From: Rhynchospora pubera
Taxonomy: Eukaryota > Streptophyta > Magnoliopsida > Poales > Cyperaceae
Assembly: GCA_028095005.1 (NCBI GenBank)
Contig: CM051462.1
Coordinates: 239,438,973 to 239,502,972 of the forward strand
Direction: 5' to 3'
Length of the DNA: 64,000 nucleotides
A model generated the notes under the pieces. It did not search any database. It saw only the letters and a list, made by a program, of their open reading frames with translations, and was not told where the DNA came from. Positions 1 through 13,108 of the stretch are shown piece after piece (the first letter of the stretch is position 1; the number at the start of each line of letters is the position of its first letter). The position numbers and the translations under genes are program-made.

Positions 1-1518
1 TCCAGAGTCACTATGGCCACCTTGGTATTGCGAGGAACTGAACAGTGCAGTAATCTTTTCTAATACTAATCTTTAGCAAAAGCTATAGCAAACAACAATA
101 TACCTTTATAATAACCCGATCAGAGATTGCCAAAGGGAACTGGGAAGCTCTATTTCGCAACAGTTCATTGAAGAGAGGATCATCATACCCACATTTATCC
201 TTCAAAAGGAAACAACAGAGAAATTGACAACTTTACAGAATAGTTGCTCAATAACCAATTTAATCAATTAAATAACATAAGGATTAGCAAGCAGCATACA
301 TGTACCAAGAAGCAACTGATATGATAGAGAAGTTATCCTACCGTGATTATTGTTATACTCTTGAAAACATGAAACCAAAATACTAACAAAGAAATAATTT
401 GGTTGCTAAGAGACTGGTATTGGTTGGAAACCTGGTCAAGCTGATCTCTTCGTCTCTTGGATACTTTCCTCAAATGAGCCTCTTCTTCACATACAAAAGC
501 CTGAACAGCTGAACGAAGAGCTGCAAACAGTATGTTAAAAGAAATGTGAGGTTACAGAAACTCATCTCTGGACCCCTTATCACCTTATCGACACACACAC
601 ACAGAGAACAAAACCAAAATAAAATCCCACAGAAATCTACTTAAAATCTTTAAAAAGCATTTTTAAAGGAATCAGTGTATAAATTAGGTCTTAAGGGTAG
701 AAACTTAAGGCATAACAAGTCTTCTGGAAGGAGAAAAAATAAGATGAAATCCATGAAAATGGCATAGAAAAGTATGTCCTAAAACTGAGCCCAAAACAAG
801 AGGCACACCAAAGTTTGGGCGAACTAAATCTTGTGAAACAGGGTGAGAGCACTTGCAACATGCTTTCTGCATTGCAAAGAATAAAATAAATAAATTTAAC
901 AAGAAGGTTATGAATAAAAGGGGCAGTCCTAAGTAAAGGCTTAATAATTTTAATTTGTAAAGAAACAGAAGAGCATATGAGAAGAGAAGAGGAAGAAAAA
1001 GAATTGAATAAGATAGAAGATTATAGAGCATATGAATATATGATAATGATAAGAAAAAGAAGAGAGGGATGACCATAGTGTGAACTTGGAGCATGCCGGC
1101 TCTTCCATATGAATGGCCACATGGCAGTATCATGGCATCATCCATAAGGGCACCCCTAAGTTAGGTTAAGTTAAGTTTAAAAGGGACAATTGGCTTTTAT
1201 AATTGATAATTGGATGACAAAAATGTTCATGGAGAAGGAAAAGGAAGGAACTAAAATACTTAATTACGTAAGAGGGTCAGAGAAGTGGGATCGCAAGACA
1301 TCCCAATAAGTACAAGCAGCGAAGGTCTCTCGGAGATCAATAGCACTAGCAATAGCAGCAACTCCACCTTCTTCATCTTCCTCTTCCTCTTCCTCTTCCT
1401 CTTCCCCTTCGTTAAAGAATCTCTCCCCAGCCCCAGCGATGGCCAAGGCCGGCGGCGGCGCGGTGGCGATGGGCTTGGGCGCCAAGGTGCCACTGCTCAC
1501 TTTGTCGAATGATGCCAT
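1..1518 (-). CDS. U-box protein, PUB62/PUB63-like (partial, cut by left edge)
   Basis: Predicted E3 ubiquitin-ligase-type protein. Readable exons are 1268-1518, 1074-1155, 809-866, 432-520 and about 1-54, all joined in phase at GT/AG borders. The start ATG at 1518 opens an N-terminal region with an acidic run of about ten Glu residues. The U-box follows across exons 2 and 3, with MDDAMILPCGHSYGRAG and then KACCKCSHPVSQDLVRPNF, and exon 4 continues ALRSAVQAFVCEEE. From family knowledge, PUB62-type proteins have exactly this DDAMILPCGHSFG and LRSAVQAF order, with a GGYGDS-like stretch next, matching GGHSDSG at the window edge. The last acceptor (near 55) is weak and less certain. The rest of the gene lies left of base 1. 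Substrates are unknown. Family assignment is confident; an active ligase is inferred. Confidence 0.8.
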
Positions 1519-2070
1519 GTCGTCGTCGTCGTCGTCGCCGCCTCGTCGGTTCGCTTTAGTTTCTTTTTACTTTTAGTTTTTGTTTACTTTTACACTTTAG
1601 ATCGACATGAACTGTGAACATGACCGACCGGATCCGGATCCGGATCCATCGTTTTGGAAAAAAAAAAAAGCCAAGAGAAATAGAAAGACCAGACATGCCC
1701 GATAACCCGCTTACAAGTTACAACTTACAACCCACCCCGTATTCGCATCTGACCCCACAATCAAACTCCCAAATTGCGCCACTCACACTCACTCCTCTTA
1801 TTCTTATCCTGACCTAGTGACCTTAAGCATGATGCTCCTTTCATCGCCAATCCTCCAACAAAAAAACCCAACTTTCAATACCTCAAGGCTAAAGCACAAA
1901 TAACGAAAACAAAAACATTTTATCAACTATTCCAATTTCCATCTGCCATTTCTATTATCCTTTTTAGTGCATGCCCATGCATCATGCATTGATGCGCCTA
2001 TAATATATACATACATTTACATTTACACTAGCAATCAAACATTCTAATTGAACAGAAAATAAAAACAAGT
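1519..2070. other. Intergenic: divergent-side promoter of U-box gene, 3' flank of kinase gene
   Basis: No gene is seen. Next to the U-box start codon is a short GTC triplet repeat (about 1517-1540), probably in its 5' leader, and three copies of CCGGAT at 1627-1645. The remainder is the 3' flank of the minus-strand kinase gene, whose stop codon is at 2071-2073. Confidence 0.6.
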
Positions 2071-5000
2071 TTAAGGGAAAGTATTCATGTTTCTCATCCT
2101 TCGGTTGGAGACTACGGTGATCCTGTCGTCCTGAAGCATGTTCATGTTCGGTGCCAACAACCTCGTGTACCGATCAAAGTACAACAACTGTTTCATCAGA
2201 AGAGCAAATTCCCGTGGGAATCTCAACCCGTACGACTCGCTCACCCTCACCTGAACCACATCCAAAATAACAACATCAAAAATTACTTTCGGTGTTGTCT
2301 TACAGCCGTCTACTAGTATAATTACCAGCATGGTACATTCAGCCATCGCAGATTTCCCCTTTTATTTTATATATCTGACAGCAATTGTAAACTCAATTTG
2401 CTACTTGTATCCATGAGTGGATAGGATAACTAACCAGGTCGAGAAACAAGGCATTCATCTGCCTGTCATCGACAACAACATTGGCAGAGACTGCTGCAGC
2501 TGCATTGGAATTGGGTCCTCTTCTAGTTGCAATCACTATTTCCGTATCCAATTCCTAGAGAACATTGAAAATGTTAAAATAAAGCATGAAGACCTTTCTG
2601 GAAAGTGCATTCTAATATCTTGTGCTGACTACCCATAAATGGTTTATGTTCATCTTAGGTTCTGTTCAGAGCCCCCCCCCCCCCCCTCCTTTAATTTAGT
2701 TGGTCTTAGGTCCTTTTATTGCTTTTTCTTTTTTTTTATTTTTCTTGTGCCCGTCTCTTTTTTAGGTTTAAAAAAAATCTTAGGTTCTGTTAAAGTTGGT
2801 GGACCATGTTTCTAGTATTGTATTCTTCAACATGCATGTGTACTAGTTTATGCTTATGCATGTGCATGCTGCAGAAACATATATTTCTTCTAACTTAGAA
2901 AAGATTCAAATAGACATCATTTATTCTATATAGTGATGGTAACATAACTCATGTATGTTATTATATGTGAATGCACCTGGATTGAAGAGAAAATCTTTTC
3001 TAAATCCCTTGCAAAGGCTGCAACATCTATATCTTTACCAGTAGCACCCATCTCTATCAAAGCAGAAGCCATTGCCTCATAATCTTCAGAAGCAAAAGAT
3101 GCCAAGAACACCTCCATTGCAGCCCATGTTCTAGGAGATATTCTCCCCACTATCCCTGTAATTACAAACAGCGTATTGTTCTTTAGTCCTTAACTCATTC
3201 ATCTATTTGTTCAGTGCTTCAATGCAGTCTTCTGTGTCCAAATGTACAGCTGAGGATTCTAGCTACAGGTAATGAAATGTAAACTGCACGGGCTTAACTA
3301 CAATTTGGGAAAACGGAACTGTGAATCAATTAGCATTCCAACACGTCAATTAAACTAGATCATACCAAAATCAAGGAATCCAATTCGCCCATCGCGAAGC
3401 AGCCACAAGTTCCCTGCATGGACGTCTGCATGGAAGGACTCGCAGGATATTAGGCTCCCAAACCTGTGATTAATCAAGTTTTATTCGTCATAAGTAGCTA
3501 AGAAGCACTGTTAAGTAGGTTGGTTCAGATCAGGTCAATTTAGATTGCCAGAAACAGATCAAATCAAGTGAATAACTTCTATTGACGCCAGCTAAGTGAT
3601 AACTACTACCTATTCAAGATATCCAACCAAATATAATAGTATTCTGATGAATAATGATACAAGTTGTTTCGATATTCATATGATTTTTCTGTAGAAGATA
3701 TATACTGAGATGACAAAAAGCTTTTAGGGAACTTAAAAAGAAAATTAATGAAAAATCCAATTGTCAAAAACAACTCTAACAAAATTACTACTGCATGTTA
3801 GGTTAAAACATACCAGAAAATTCTCAAAATAATTTTAAAATCCTAAATTAACAATACTTTAGGCACAGTAAGTAACATCAATAAGATAAATCAAAAGGTC
3901 TATTAACTGGAACAAGCATTGTATCCCATTAGCAGTTCTACGGAACAGCAGGCTAAGGGGTTGGTCAATTCAAGGAATTGCATTTGGAGCTGGTTAAACT
4001 ATCAAAAACAAATAACCAATACGGGACAAGACCATACCAGACATTGAGTGCAGTGACTATTGTCAGCTCTGGATCTGGCACAAGTGACCTAATCGAATCA
4101 AGATCAGTGAGTGGAACCCCATAAAGCCTTTCCATGGTCAAAATACGCTTGGTGCTACAATGGGTGTACACAAAAGGCGCCTTGCCTTGCCTCTCCAACC
4201 CCATCGTCTCAATGTATCTCCTAAAAGCCTCGATATTTGCTGCCTCTTTTCTGAAGTCAACTTCTTCAAGCATTGATTCTTTGATGTCTTTTACTATCCC
4301 CACCTAGCATTATCAGTTATTCAATTAGAGAAGATACTTCATTGTAATTTAGAGGGTTTTAACCATTAGATGACTCACCAAAGACGTTCTTCGAAGTTCT
4401 GGGTTTAGGAACTCCAATATTCGGGAAACAACGTATATAAAGTTCAAATCTGCAACTAATATGTCTTCTATACCGGGTTTTAGTACTTTGATGACCACCT
4501 CTTGGCCAGAACTTTTCAGCCTTGCGCTGTGAACCTGAAATTAGAGTCATTACGAAGGTAAAGCTGCATGGTAAAAGCTCAGCTGATGTACTGGTTCAGC
4601 TGCACTGTTGCAGCTTGATTAGTGATCAAGTGCAAACTTCAGCCATAATAGGTGCTAACCTTGGATGTTTGCAAAACTTCAGCCAAAAGTGTTATTTTTA
4701 TTTTATCTTGTGCACATAATGCAAACTGAGTCCAAACCGGCTAACAGGCTAAGTTGATTAAGTACTTGCGCAACTTAGATCAACTAGAGTGGAAGGCTGA
4801 CTATAGAACATCTCAATTGAATAATTGGCAATCTGGGAAAAACAAGTTGATCACCTCTTATCTGTATATAAGAAGGTAGTTTAGAAAAATTAGAAGAGAA
4901 ATCCAATTACCACAGCCCCATCATGACTTAATATTCCTTTTTCATTTAATATTTTAATAACTAAATTCTAAACAAGAAATATGAACCATAGACCTTGCTT

Positions 5001-6574
5001 TATTTTTCTAAAATAAAACATCCAGTGCCAAAAGTTAGAAATTGTGTTCTTAATATCAAAAGGCCTGTTGTGAATATTTTGCACCATTGGTTTTTTTTCT
5101 TAACATTTAATCCTGTACAAAACAAACTAAAATATTTTATGATTTTGAAATGAATGCATTAATTCAAGAATAAGACGAGATCAAAAGTATTTGTTGTTTG
5201 AAATTCGATTTTGAAATTATTGGGAAAACATGAGTCGTGGCTATTAAGGGCTAGAAAAAGTTGCGGTAATAGGTCCCTCTGCCTTAAAACAATAGAGGCC
5301 TGATGAGACATGAAGTTCAACATGATGAATTCTCCAATACCATGCTATGCTACTAGCTGCTAAAACAGCTTAGCCCATAGAGAAGGTTGAATTTGGCAAT
5401 TTGCTATTATTCTATGCTTGCATGTTCACATGCAGTCCCCGCAAACCAACCTGTGCAATGGAAGCAGAAGCAATGGGGACAGGATCAACATACTGATAGA
5501 CAGCATCCAGTGGCCTCTGTAGCTCCTCGCGTATTATAGCCTCAATCTGACTGAATGGAACTGGTGGGGCCCGGTCAAAGCACTTCTGGAACTCTTCTAC
5601 ATAGTCTGCAGGAAACAAAGTGGGTGCAGATGCTATGAACTGCACCTCTATGACATTATCAGTGTGCCTGTTAATGACAAAAGAATGGCAAAACTGGGAA
5701 TAACACTTGCATAAATCAACTGCATAGAGGCAGCAATATTAAGCGTATATACCTGGCCCAACTTGATATAAGTAGCACCCATGCGCTCAAAGAGGCTCCT
5801 AAGATAAGGAGGAGAGAGCAAGCCAAGCTGTAATTGGTTAGAGATTCCAGCAGGTGCATCTGTTCTGGTTCTCTGCATAGGGCATTGAAGTTGTTGCGTT
5901 ATAATATAATGAGCTTGATCTTGGATGGTGCATAAAACATGTATATATATAGAGAGAGAGTAATAAAAGATGTACCTGGGACTGGGACTGGGACTGGGAC
6001 TGGGACTGGGACTGGGACTGGGAGAAGTCATTAATCCACTCAGTGCCAACACCAATAAGAGCTTGGATGCCTTGGACAAGCCTGACGGCACCCCTAGGCC
6101 CGGTATTAATGGATGTTTGGAGTATATCCTCCAGCAGCTTTGGCAATTCATTGATCCTCTCTAGCAAGAGGAAGTGTAAATTAAATTAATCTTTGAAGAA
6201 TTCATGATAATGTTAAATGATAATATATATATATATATATTATATAGTGTAGGACCTTGGATAAGAGAATTAGCATCTGGTGCTTGGGACTGGGAGTACT
6301 GAGACTGAGACAACACCTTCAGCTTTATGATCTTAGTTGATTTCCTCGAGTGCATTGATCTTGCAACAACCATAAACTGAAACATCAAAAATAAATTACA
6401 AGGGTTGAAGCTAAGCGCAGTAAAAAAAGAGAAGAGAGGATGAGTTGATACTCTAGGTCTATGGCGGTGGAAGAGGAGGAGAGCGGACTCAGGGCAGCGC
6501 GAAAGCGAAGCTCCGACTCCGGCTCTCATCCTCATGGCCGTCGCCGTCGCCGTCGCCGCCATATGCGATGCCAT
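2071..6574 (-). CDS. ABC1/ADCK-family atypical kinase, probably plastid-targeted
   Basis: Eleven exons join in frame to 578 codons: 6452-6574, 6256-6376, 5976-6160, 5753-5872, 5451-5639, 4379-4534, 4038-4303, 3366-3463, 2977-3155, 2435-2554, 2071-2250. ABC1 kinases regulate quinone and prenyl-lipid metabolism in plastids and mitochondria. Family hallmarks are present: KxGQ motif (IKLGQ, residue 183), Ala-rich loop PIASASIAQ (238-246), ATP-site Lys in VVIKVLKPG (K262), catalytic FHADVHAGN (397-405) and metal-binding DFG (418-420). The N-terminus is rich in Ala, Thr, Arg and Ser and lacks acidic residues, as in a transit peptide. Exon 3 ends in eight Ser-Gln dipeptides from a CAGTCC hexamer repeat running into the splice donor (5976-6023). 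The C-terminal part (ESYGLRFPREFALLMKQ) matches plastid ABC1K proteins of the Arabidopsis At5g24970/At2g39190 kind, recalled from memory. The exact subfamily is not certain. Confidence 0.88.
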
Positions 6575-7105
6575 CGATGATTACTCTCACTTTCAATATA
6601 ATTGATTGGCAGATTGATAGATTTTATCTCGGTCCCACATTTCAGTCATGACGGTTCAACATTTAAATAGTATATATAAATAGTGGGACCTAATATGCCA
6701 CGTGCCCCTTCAAGTAGTGGATGTGGAATGTGGATCTCCCCATTTTGTTTTTTTTTTATTGAGGCGTGAATTGTGAATTTGTGATCCACCACTATCAACC
6801 TTTGCAAAACTCATCTTTGTTTTAAGATAAACCATAATATATTATTATATTGGTACAAATTTTTCATCAATATCTATTTCTTTATCCAGAAGAAGTCCGA
6901 TTTAATCTCAACGCATAATGAATGTCTCGTGAATAATATCAAATTGATAGGTCTGAAAAAATATATAAATAGTATTAATTATTTGATTGAATTTTCGTAA
7001 TTTGGATTTAGCTATATTATTATTTAAAGATAAATTTGTCTTAATATAAAAATATACATGTTTTGTAAAATAGTATCCTAAAATCTCTTATCTCCTTATT
7101 CTTAT

Positions 7106-7227
7106 GGTTCCGTTTGGATAAGGTGTGAAAAAAAGTATTGAAAAGTGTGTAACTTTGTGAAAAATTTAGATTATTTATAATAAATTTATTCTTTATTCTC
7201 TTATTTCCTTGAAATCCAAACGGAGCC
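7106..7227. mobile_element. MITE, GTTTGGAT-terminal family
   Basis: Starts GGTTCCGTTTGGAT and ends ATCCAAACGGAGCC, an imperfect terminal inverted repeat around 122 bp. Inside is AAAGTGTGTAACTTTGTGAA, a sequence also found, in either orientation, in the elements at 7419, 12842 and 14993, so the four belong to one family. No target duplication is obvious. Confidence 0.7.
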
Positions 7228-7418
7228 GTATTCTTCTATAAAACTAATCTAGCCACCTCACATCTGACAAGTCAAAAGTCAAAAACTGAATGTAACAACA
7301 CCTGCCTCGTCCTCTCTCTCCTATTTAGTATTTTATTCCTCCTACGAGTAACGAGACGGACATAACAAAAATTACAGCCCCTAATATTCTAACAATTGAG
7401 TGGCAATGTATGCTCAAA

Positions 7419-7570
7419 GGGTGCGTTTGGATAGTTGGAAGAACGAAGAAGAAGAAGAAGAAAAAAAAAATTATAAACAATCCAAACTCTTCACAAAGTT
7501 ACACACTTCCCAATACTTCTTCCCACTTCTTCCCTTCTTCCCTTCTTCCCACACCTATCCAAACGCACCC
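7419..7570. mobile_element. MITE, GTTTGGAT-terminal family
   Basis: Perfect 16-bp terminal inverted repeat: GGGTGCGTTTGGATAG at the left and CTATCCAAACGCACCC at the right. The interior carries the family sequence TTCACAAAGTTACACACTT and a polypurine and polypyrimidine tract (GAAGAA / TTCTTCCC). Confidence 0.8.
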
Positions 7571-8367
7571 AAAGTAAGAAACCCCTCGCAACTCACAAGT
7601 CACACAAAGTCACAACTATGCGCAATGCCTTACTGACTGCACTGCACACATCTCGTCTGCCCAAATTCGAACCAAAAACTCATAATGCGAAGTGCCAATT
7701 TTAGGAAATTTTCAACTAACGGTTCAGAAGAATGATGCACCATAATTGCCTAGTCGTAATTCGTAAATACGACACCACGTATTGAGTTTGCTATTCAATG
7801 TCCCAACATTTGATGAAATTCAATTTACATCAAGCTCCTGTGTTTTAACAATAAACTAAATACATCGATTCAAGCAAAAATATTTGTGCGGTCGACATAT
7901 TCGGAGCTGTTTCATCGATTCAAGCAACGACTCAACGAAGGATAAAACAACTCTAGTTTTGTATTGTATGAAGAGGGGAGCCAAAAAAACGGTGCAAACA
8001 TACAATAATACAACTCCTGTCCATAAAAGTAATTAACCAATAGTTAAATTGAATCAAATGAAAAAGCGATGGAGTACATTGGATCGGACCCTTAATTATC
8101 TAAACTATATAAAAATTTAAGAAACACTACCCTCCTCTGTTCAATGTCCACTCACATTTAAATCATCTAAATTAAAACCCAGCTAAAAGAGGGGATACTC
8201 AGAGCCTAACCTACCAGAAACAAATGCCATCAAACTGGTCCGTCATCAAATACACATGCACGAATTAAAATTTTAAAAAAGTAGAAATTAAACCAAGGAC
8301 AGTAATCTAGTCCTCAGAACCCACAGGGCCCCTGCAATCCTCGAAACCCTCAAAATGATTTCGAAAA

Positions 8368-9546
8368 TCAGCAAAATTTCCAGTGATTATTGCAATTGAC
8401 GCAAGTGACAAAAGTGGTCATAGGCTCATCTGCACTGCGTGTCTGGAGCTGGTAGTAGGTGGTCTTGCGCTGGCCGCACCTGCCGCACTTGAACTGGTCT
8501 GTGGTGGCCTTAGGAGGGCCACCACGCTCGCACTCAAACAGTGCCTTGTCCTTGATCTGTTTGTTCTCCATCTTCCTTGCATCGCTGGCCATCTCATCTG
8601 GCGTCAGGTCCGGCAGCCTCTCAGGCTTAATCAGTCCCAGGAGCACCTTCCTCCTGAAGTCGGTGTTGTTTTCTGCTCTGAGGTTGAACATGATGGAGCG
8701 GTACTTTTGCTTATGGGCTCCTGTGGAGCTACCCAGCTTTGCAAAAAGTGAGGACTCAGCAGTGACTGCAACCCGTAATGGATCGCATGCGTCGACCTCG
8801 TCTAGAATGTTCCTGATCTCCTCTCTGTCATCTTTTTCAGTTTCGGCAGAAACCCTGGAGAAGGCGTCAGCCATGAGTTCTCGAATGCGATCCCGGTTGG
8901 AATCGTTGCATTTGAGAAGAGAGGAGAGTTTGGGGACAGCGGGCAGCTTCCTATCAAGTGAGGGCGGTGGCTTCCTTTCGTCGTGAAGGACGAGAGGTTT
9001 GTTTTCAGGCCTGAGGTCTCTCATCTGTGGGTGGGCTTGGTGAGGTTTTTGAGGTTTGGGTTTGGATAGAGTTTTGATAGCATTGGATGGGGTGTCAATG
9101 TGACCATTTTCATTTTTGTTTGCATTATTAGAGTTCTCTTGGACAACAATAGTTTTCCAAAAAGCGATGAGTTGAGAGGAGGCAGACTGGATGTCAGAGT
9201 TGGGGTGTTTTGTGAGAGAGCGCAAGCGTTTGCCAACCTGAAAGATATTATTAACCCTATTTTCTTAATCTTAAATAATGAACCATGAACCATGAACCAT
9301 CCCATCCATCCAGAATTCGAGATTAGAGAAAGGGAAAGAGAAAGAGAAAGAGAAAGAGGAGGTGACCTGAGTGGAGACGAGCACAGCGGTGGTGACCTTG
9401 ATCTGTCGGAGGCGATTCAAGGCGTCGATGCAGCGATCGGCCTCGGGAGACGACGAGGAGGAGGCGCCGCCTTCCTCGGCGGCCGCGTCAGCCGCCTTCT
9501 TGGCCGCCTCGAAGGTCTCCAGGAGCTCCCTCTCTGTCGGATCCAT
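8368..9546 (-). CDS. TFIIS: Transcription elongation factor TFIIS (S-II)
   Basis: Stimulates transcript cleavage by backtracked RNA polymerase II in the nucleus. Two exons, 9367-9546 and 8368-9237, join in phase 0 to 349 codons, close to the usual plant length of about 370-380. The ATG at 9546 opens MDPTERELLETFEAAKKAA, and exon 2 continues VGKRLRSLTKHPN and IAFWKTIV, the conserved N-terminal helical domain. The central domain reads DRIRELMADAF through LLGLIKPERL. The C-terminal zinc ribbon has two Cys pairs (KCGRCG and CVNCNNHW) and the catalytic acidic loop RSADEPMT that enters the polymerase active site. A TC microsatellite lies just upstream of the start. No defect is visible, so the gene looks functional. 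Confidence 0.95.
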
Positions 9547-9815
9547 TTTATTTAATCAAATCCCCTTCGCTCTCTCTCTCTCTCTGTGATTATATTAATA
9601 ATAAAAGTAAAACCCTAGAGAGAGATAGAACTTGTTCGATTTGGAGCAGTCGACAAGAGAGACGGATCGATAGATAGATTGCACATTTGCACTGCAGGAT
9701 TAGATTAGAATTAATTTAGAATATACAAACTCTCTTCACGCGTCAACGGCGTGCGATGTCCCACGTGGCATCTATTATTTCATCAATCATGATTTCTTTC
9801 CTATTTACTGTTTAA
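9547..9815. promoter_or_regulatory. 5' leader and promoter of TFIIS gene
   Basis: Lies directly upstream of the minus-strand TFIIS start. It contains a CT/GA dinucleotide tract (about 9571-9589), common in plant 5' leaders. No certain TATA box was identified. The Harbinger-like element starts at 9816. Confidence 0.4.
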
Positions 9816-12526
9816 GGGGGTGTTTGTTTGTGTAGTAAGGAGTTGCATAACTTAAGGATGCCTAAGTGTTTATGTAGTGTTATGTAATAGATGTTTGATT
9901 GTGTAGTAAGGATGACTAACTTAATGCATGCATATATTCATGTCAAAAGACTAAAATGTCCTTAAATTTGAATTAGTATTATATATTATATTTTGTGACC
10001 TAATTATTGTTAATTATTAATTATTATAAAAATTAATTATTAATGATGATAATAAATCATTTTTACTATTATGAAATATTAATAATTACTTTTAATTAAA
10101 TATTATAAATATTATTATTTATTTTATAATAAAAATAATTATTGATTAATTATCTTCAATTAATTATTATTATTAATTAATATTACTTGTTAAATATTAT
10201 TAATTATAATAATTATCTTTGTTATTAATTATGATTTTTTAATAATTATTGTTACTTATTAAGTATTATTATTTATTTATATTAATTAATTTTTAATTTT
10301 TAATTATTATAAAAATTAATTATTAATGATAATAAGAAATAATTTTATTATTATAAAATATTATTAATTATTTTTAATTAAATATTATTAATTATTTAAT
10401 AATAAATCAATATTATTTATTAATTGTTATTATTACTTGTTATATATTATTATTTATTAATTATAATAATTAATATTTATTACTAATTATGATTTTTTTA
10501 TAGTTATTGTTGTTAGAAAGTGTGCTAATTTTAATTTTATGCTAATTACCAATTAATTAACCAAGCAAACAAAGCACACACAAGATCTAGTACACAAGCT
10601 ATTCAAACACACGAGAAAAGGGATTGGAAGTATACCTCTCTTGGTATCGCAACCAAGAGGCTCGTTCCAATGCGTTGGTGTCGGTGGCGTGCTCTCCAAT
10701 AACCTCCACGCCGTGCTCCTCGAGTCCACTAAGGAATTAACCACCTTCTCTAATCAATTATGCTAGTAATTGAGAGAATTGTGCCTAATTCCAAAGCTTT
10801 CCCTTTCTAGTTAATTCTCCAATTAATTTGGTGGAAAAGCTTGCTCAACACATGAGCTAAGAGGTGGATAAGAGAAGAGAAAAGGGGAAGAAAATTCTGA
10901 AAATTTTCTTTCCTCTTTGGGATTTTCGGCCAAGGGAGAGAGAGGAGAGAGAGGTGTGTGGAGGCTAGGGTTTGCTCCCAAAGAACACCCCTTTATATAG
11001 ACCTCATACCCTAGCTCTCATCCAACTTTTGAAGGACAAAAATGCCCCTCCCTAGCCGCACCTACCAACCCTCAAATTGGGTTGGGCCTCAAGTCTAGTT
11101 GAGCCCAATTCTCTTCTATTTAATTGCACCTTCCATTTGGCATTAAATCAACTAATTAATTTAAGGCCCAATTTGCTCAATTTATTAAATGTGTTGATTA
11201 TTATTAATTATTAACTATTTAATAATTAATGTGGAATTAGACAATGCATTTAATTATTTCGATATGATCTATTTGACTTAATTAATCATAACGGTCCATA
11301 ACGATATACGATTAATTAATCAACTTATCATATTTTGCAAAACCAATTGTTGCAAATAAACAATTAATGCACGTGTGGTTAAACACCTTATTATGTGTGA
11401 CCCTTTGAGGATTTATGCTATGTTGGCCATGGAATTAAATCGCTATTTAATCCCAATAATCATAAGCGGTATCTAGCAACACGTTATGATTCCCAATTCG
11501 CATAAATAGTGTACAGCTACAAAATTTCAATCCTGCATAAGAGAACGATTATGTTTCTCTATTTTGATTCTTATGTCACACGATATCATCGTATAATCCA
11601 AGATAGGAACGTGTCATTCTTGCAGATTATACGTTTCTTGATCTAGAGATAATTGTATCAGTTGCTAGCAAACAATCTATCTCCATCAAGGGGCCCAAAC
11701 AGATATCGTCACTCACTAAGTGAATTAATGAGGGACATACGGTTTTCTTGATAATTAGCTTTTCCCCGCACAATTCAAGAATACTTAAATCAAGTCCGTA
11801 TAGCAGCCTTTATCAGGAATCAGCGGTAGACATGATTTATAGCATCTATCCTCATGTGGAAAAGATAATCATCTCAAACTTAGAACCAAAATCATAACGA
11901 AATAAATAATGACACGCAACACAATCCATATATTTATTTCGTGGGGTCCAGTCCTGTACTATGTTCTATAACATATACATATGCAATTAAGTTGGTTACT
12001 CCTAACCTATGATTTATAGAACTTAATCATCACTTAATCTGCATACTAATCTTATTGATAATTAATGTTCTCTGTTAATTATCAAGATTATGGACTTTTA
12101 GATTTATCGTTGTCATTTACTACTAAATGAATAACAGTGATCTATAATTCAGATCCTCAACCTGAATGAACTGTCAACGATTAAATCAAAGAACAAATGA
12201 TCTGAAATCACCAATAACATAAACTATAGAAGTGGCCTAAATACGATTGGCTCCTAGGACATATCTCTAACAATTGTTACTTATTAAATATTATTATTTA
12301 TTAATTATTATTGATTATTAAATATAATTATTAATTATTTCTAAAGGTATTGTTGGGAAAAAAATTAAAGGGGAGTAGTGCATAACTTATGCAACTTATT
12401 TAGGTTGCATAACTATTTAGGTTGCATAACTTATGTATCCTTAAGTCATCTTATGTAAGAGGTGTTTGGCGACTTAAAGATACATAACTTGAGTTATGCA
12501 TCCTTTAAGTCACAAACAAACGCACC
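9816..12526. mobile_element. Harbinger/Tourist-like element, AT-rich, split by a solo LTR
   Basis: Left end GGGGGTGTTTGTTTGTG and right end CACAAACAAACGCACC form imperfect terminal inverted repeats, continued inward by GCATAACTTAAGGATG and its relative near 12,505. A TAA lies directly outside each end (9813-9815 and 12527-12529), fitting the 3-bp target duplication of Harbinger elements. The interior is almost pure A/T (ATTATTAATTA-type) with no coding content. It is interrupted by the solo LTR at 10511-12272. Without that insert the element would be about 0.94 kb. Confidence 0.75.
10511..12272 (+). mobile_element. Solo LTR (1.76 kb) nested in the Harbinger-like element
   Basis: Begins TGTTAG and ends CTAACA, the typical TG...CA termini of an LTR. 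The 5-bp target duplication ATTGT is exact on both sides (10506-10510 and 12273-12277). No internal retrotransposon domain or second LTR is present, so it is a solo LTR left by LTR-LTR recombination. A TATA-like CTTTATATAG at about 10991 suggests plus orientation. The superfamily cannot be told from the LTR alone. Confidence 0.85.
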
Positions 12527-12841
12527 TAAGACTTCCTTGCTTTCCTTACTTTACTAGTTTACTTGCTTGCCAAAGGGCGTTTTTCAAACAAAAAAAAAAC
12601 TTTACTTCCTCAATGCTCAGTTGCTCACTCATCATTCATCATTCATCGATAAACCAAGGAACCACAGGCAGCCAGGCGCCTTCCCTTCCTACCAACTACC
12701 AAATACCAACAGTCAACAGAGCCTTCCAGAAACTCCTTTTTCACAATCTAAATATTAAATAAATATACTGCAAAAATATAATTCTCGCCTTTTGCATATG
12801 TCTCATCTTTCATGACAATGTATGCATATCACAAGAACAAA

Positions 12842-13009
12842 GGGGGCGTTTGGATGGGGTTGGAATAAGAGGGAATTGTAAATTTTCGGAATTTCATATG
12901 CCAAATTTATGATAAACAATCCAAACTCTTCACAAAGTTACACACTTCCCAATAAATTTATGCCTAGAATTACAAATTCTCCAAATTCCTACAATATACA
13001 AACGGCCCC
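12842..13009. mobile_element. MITE, GTTTGGAT-terminal family (diverged)
   Basis: Left end GGGGGCGTTTGGAT and right end ATACAAACGGCCCC are imperfect inverted repeats. The interior has AACAATCCAAACTCTTCACA and AAGTTACACACTTCC, shared with the element at 7419-7570. Confidence 0.65.
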
Positions 13010-13108
13010 TAAATATTGCAAACCAAAAACTACTTTACTTTTTCTCTCAGCCTCATCAGGTCATCCCTCAGCTCTTTATGGATTTTCAAAATAAATTACT
13101 CATATAAT

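Larger units (their letters stand above)
6575..8367. other. Intergenic between ABC1 kinase and TFIIS genes
   Basis: Holds the kinase promoter at its left end, two small inverted-repeat transposons (7106-7227 and 7419-7570, listed separately) and the 3' flank of the TFIIS gene at its right end. No convincing coding sequence was seen. Confidence 0.6.

Noticed and set aside
705..1145. Single 146-codon hydrophobic protein on the minus strand
   Set aside because: Only its first 24 and some later codons are real. They are exons 2 and 3 of the U-box gene read through the AT-rich intron between them.
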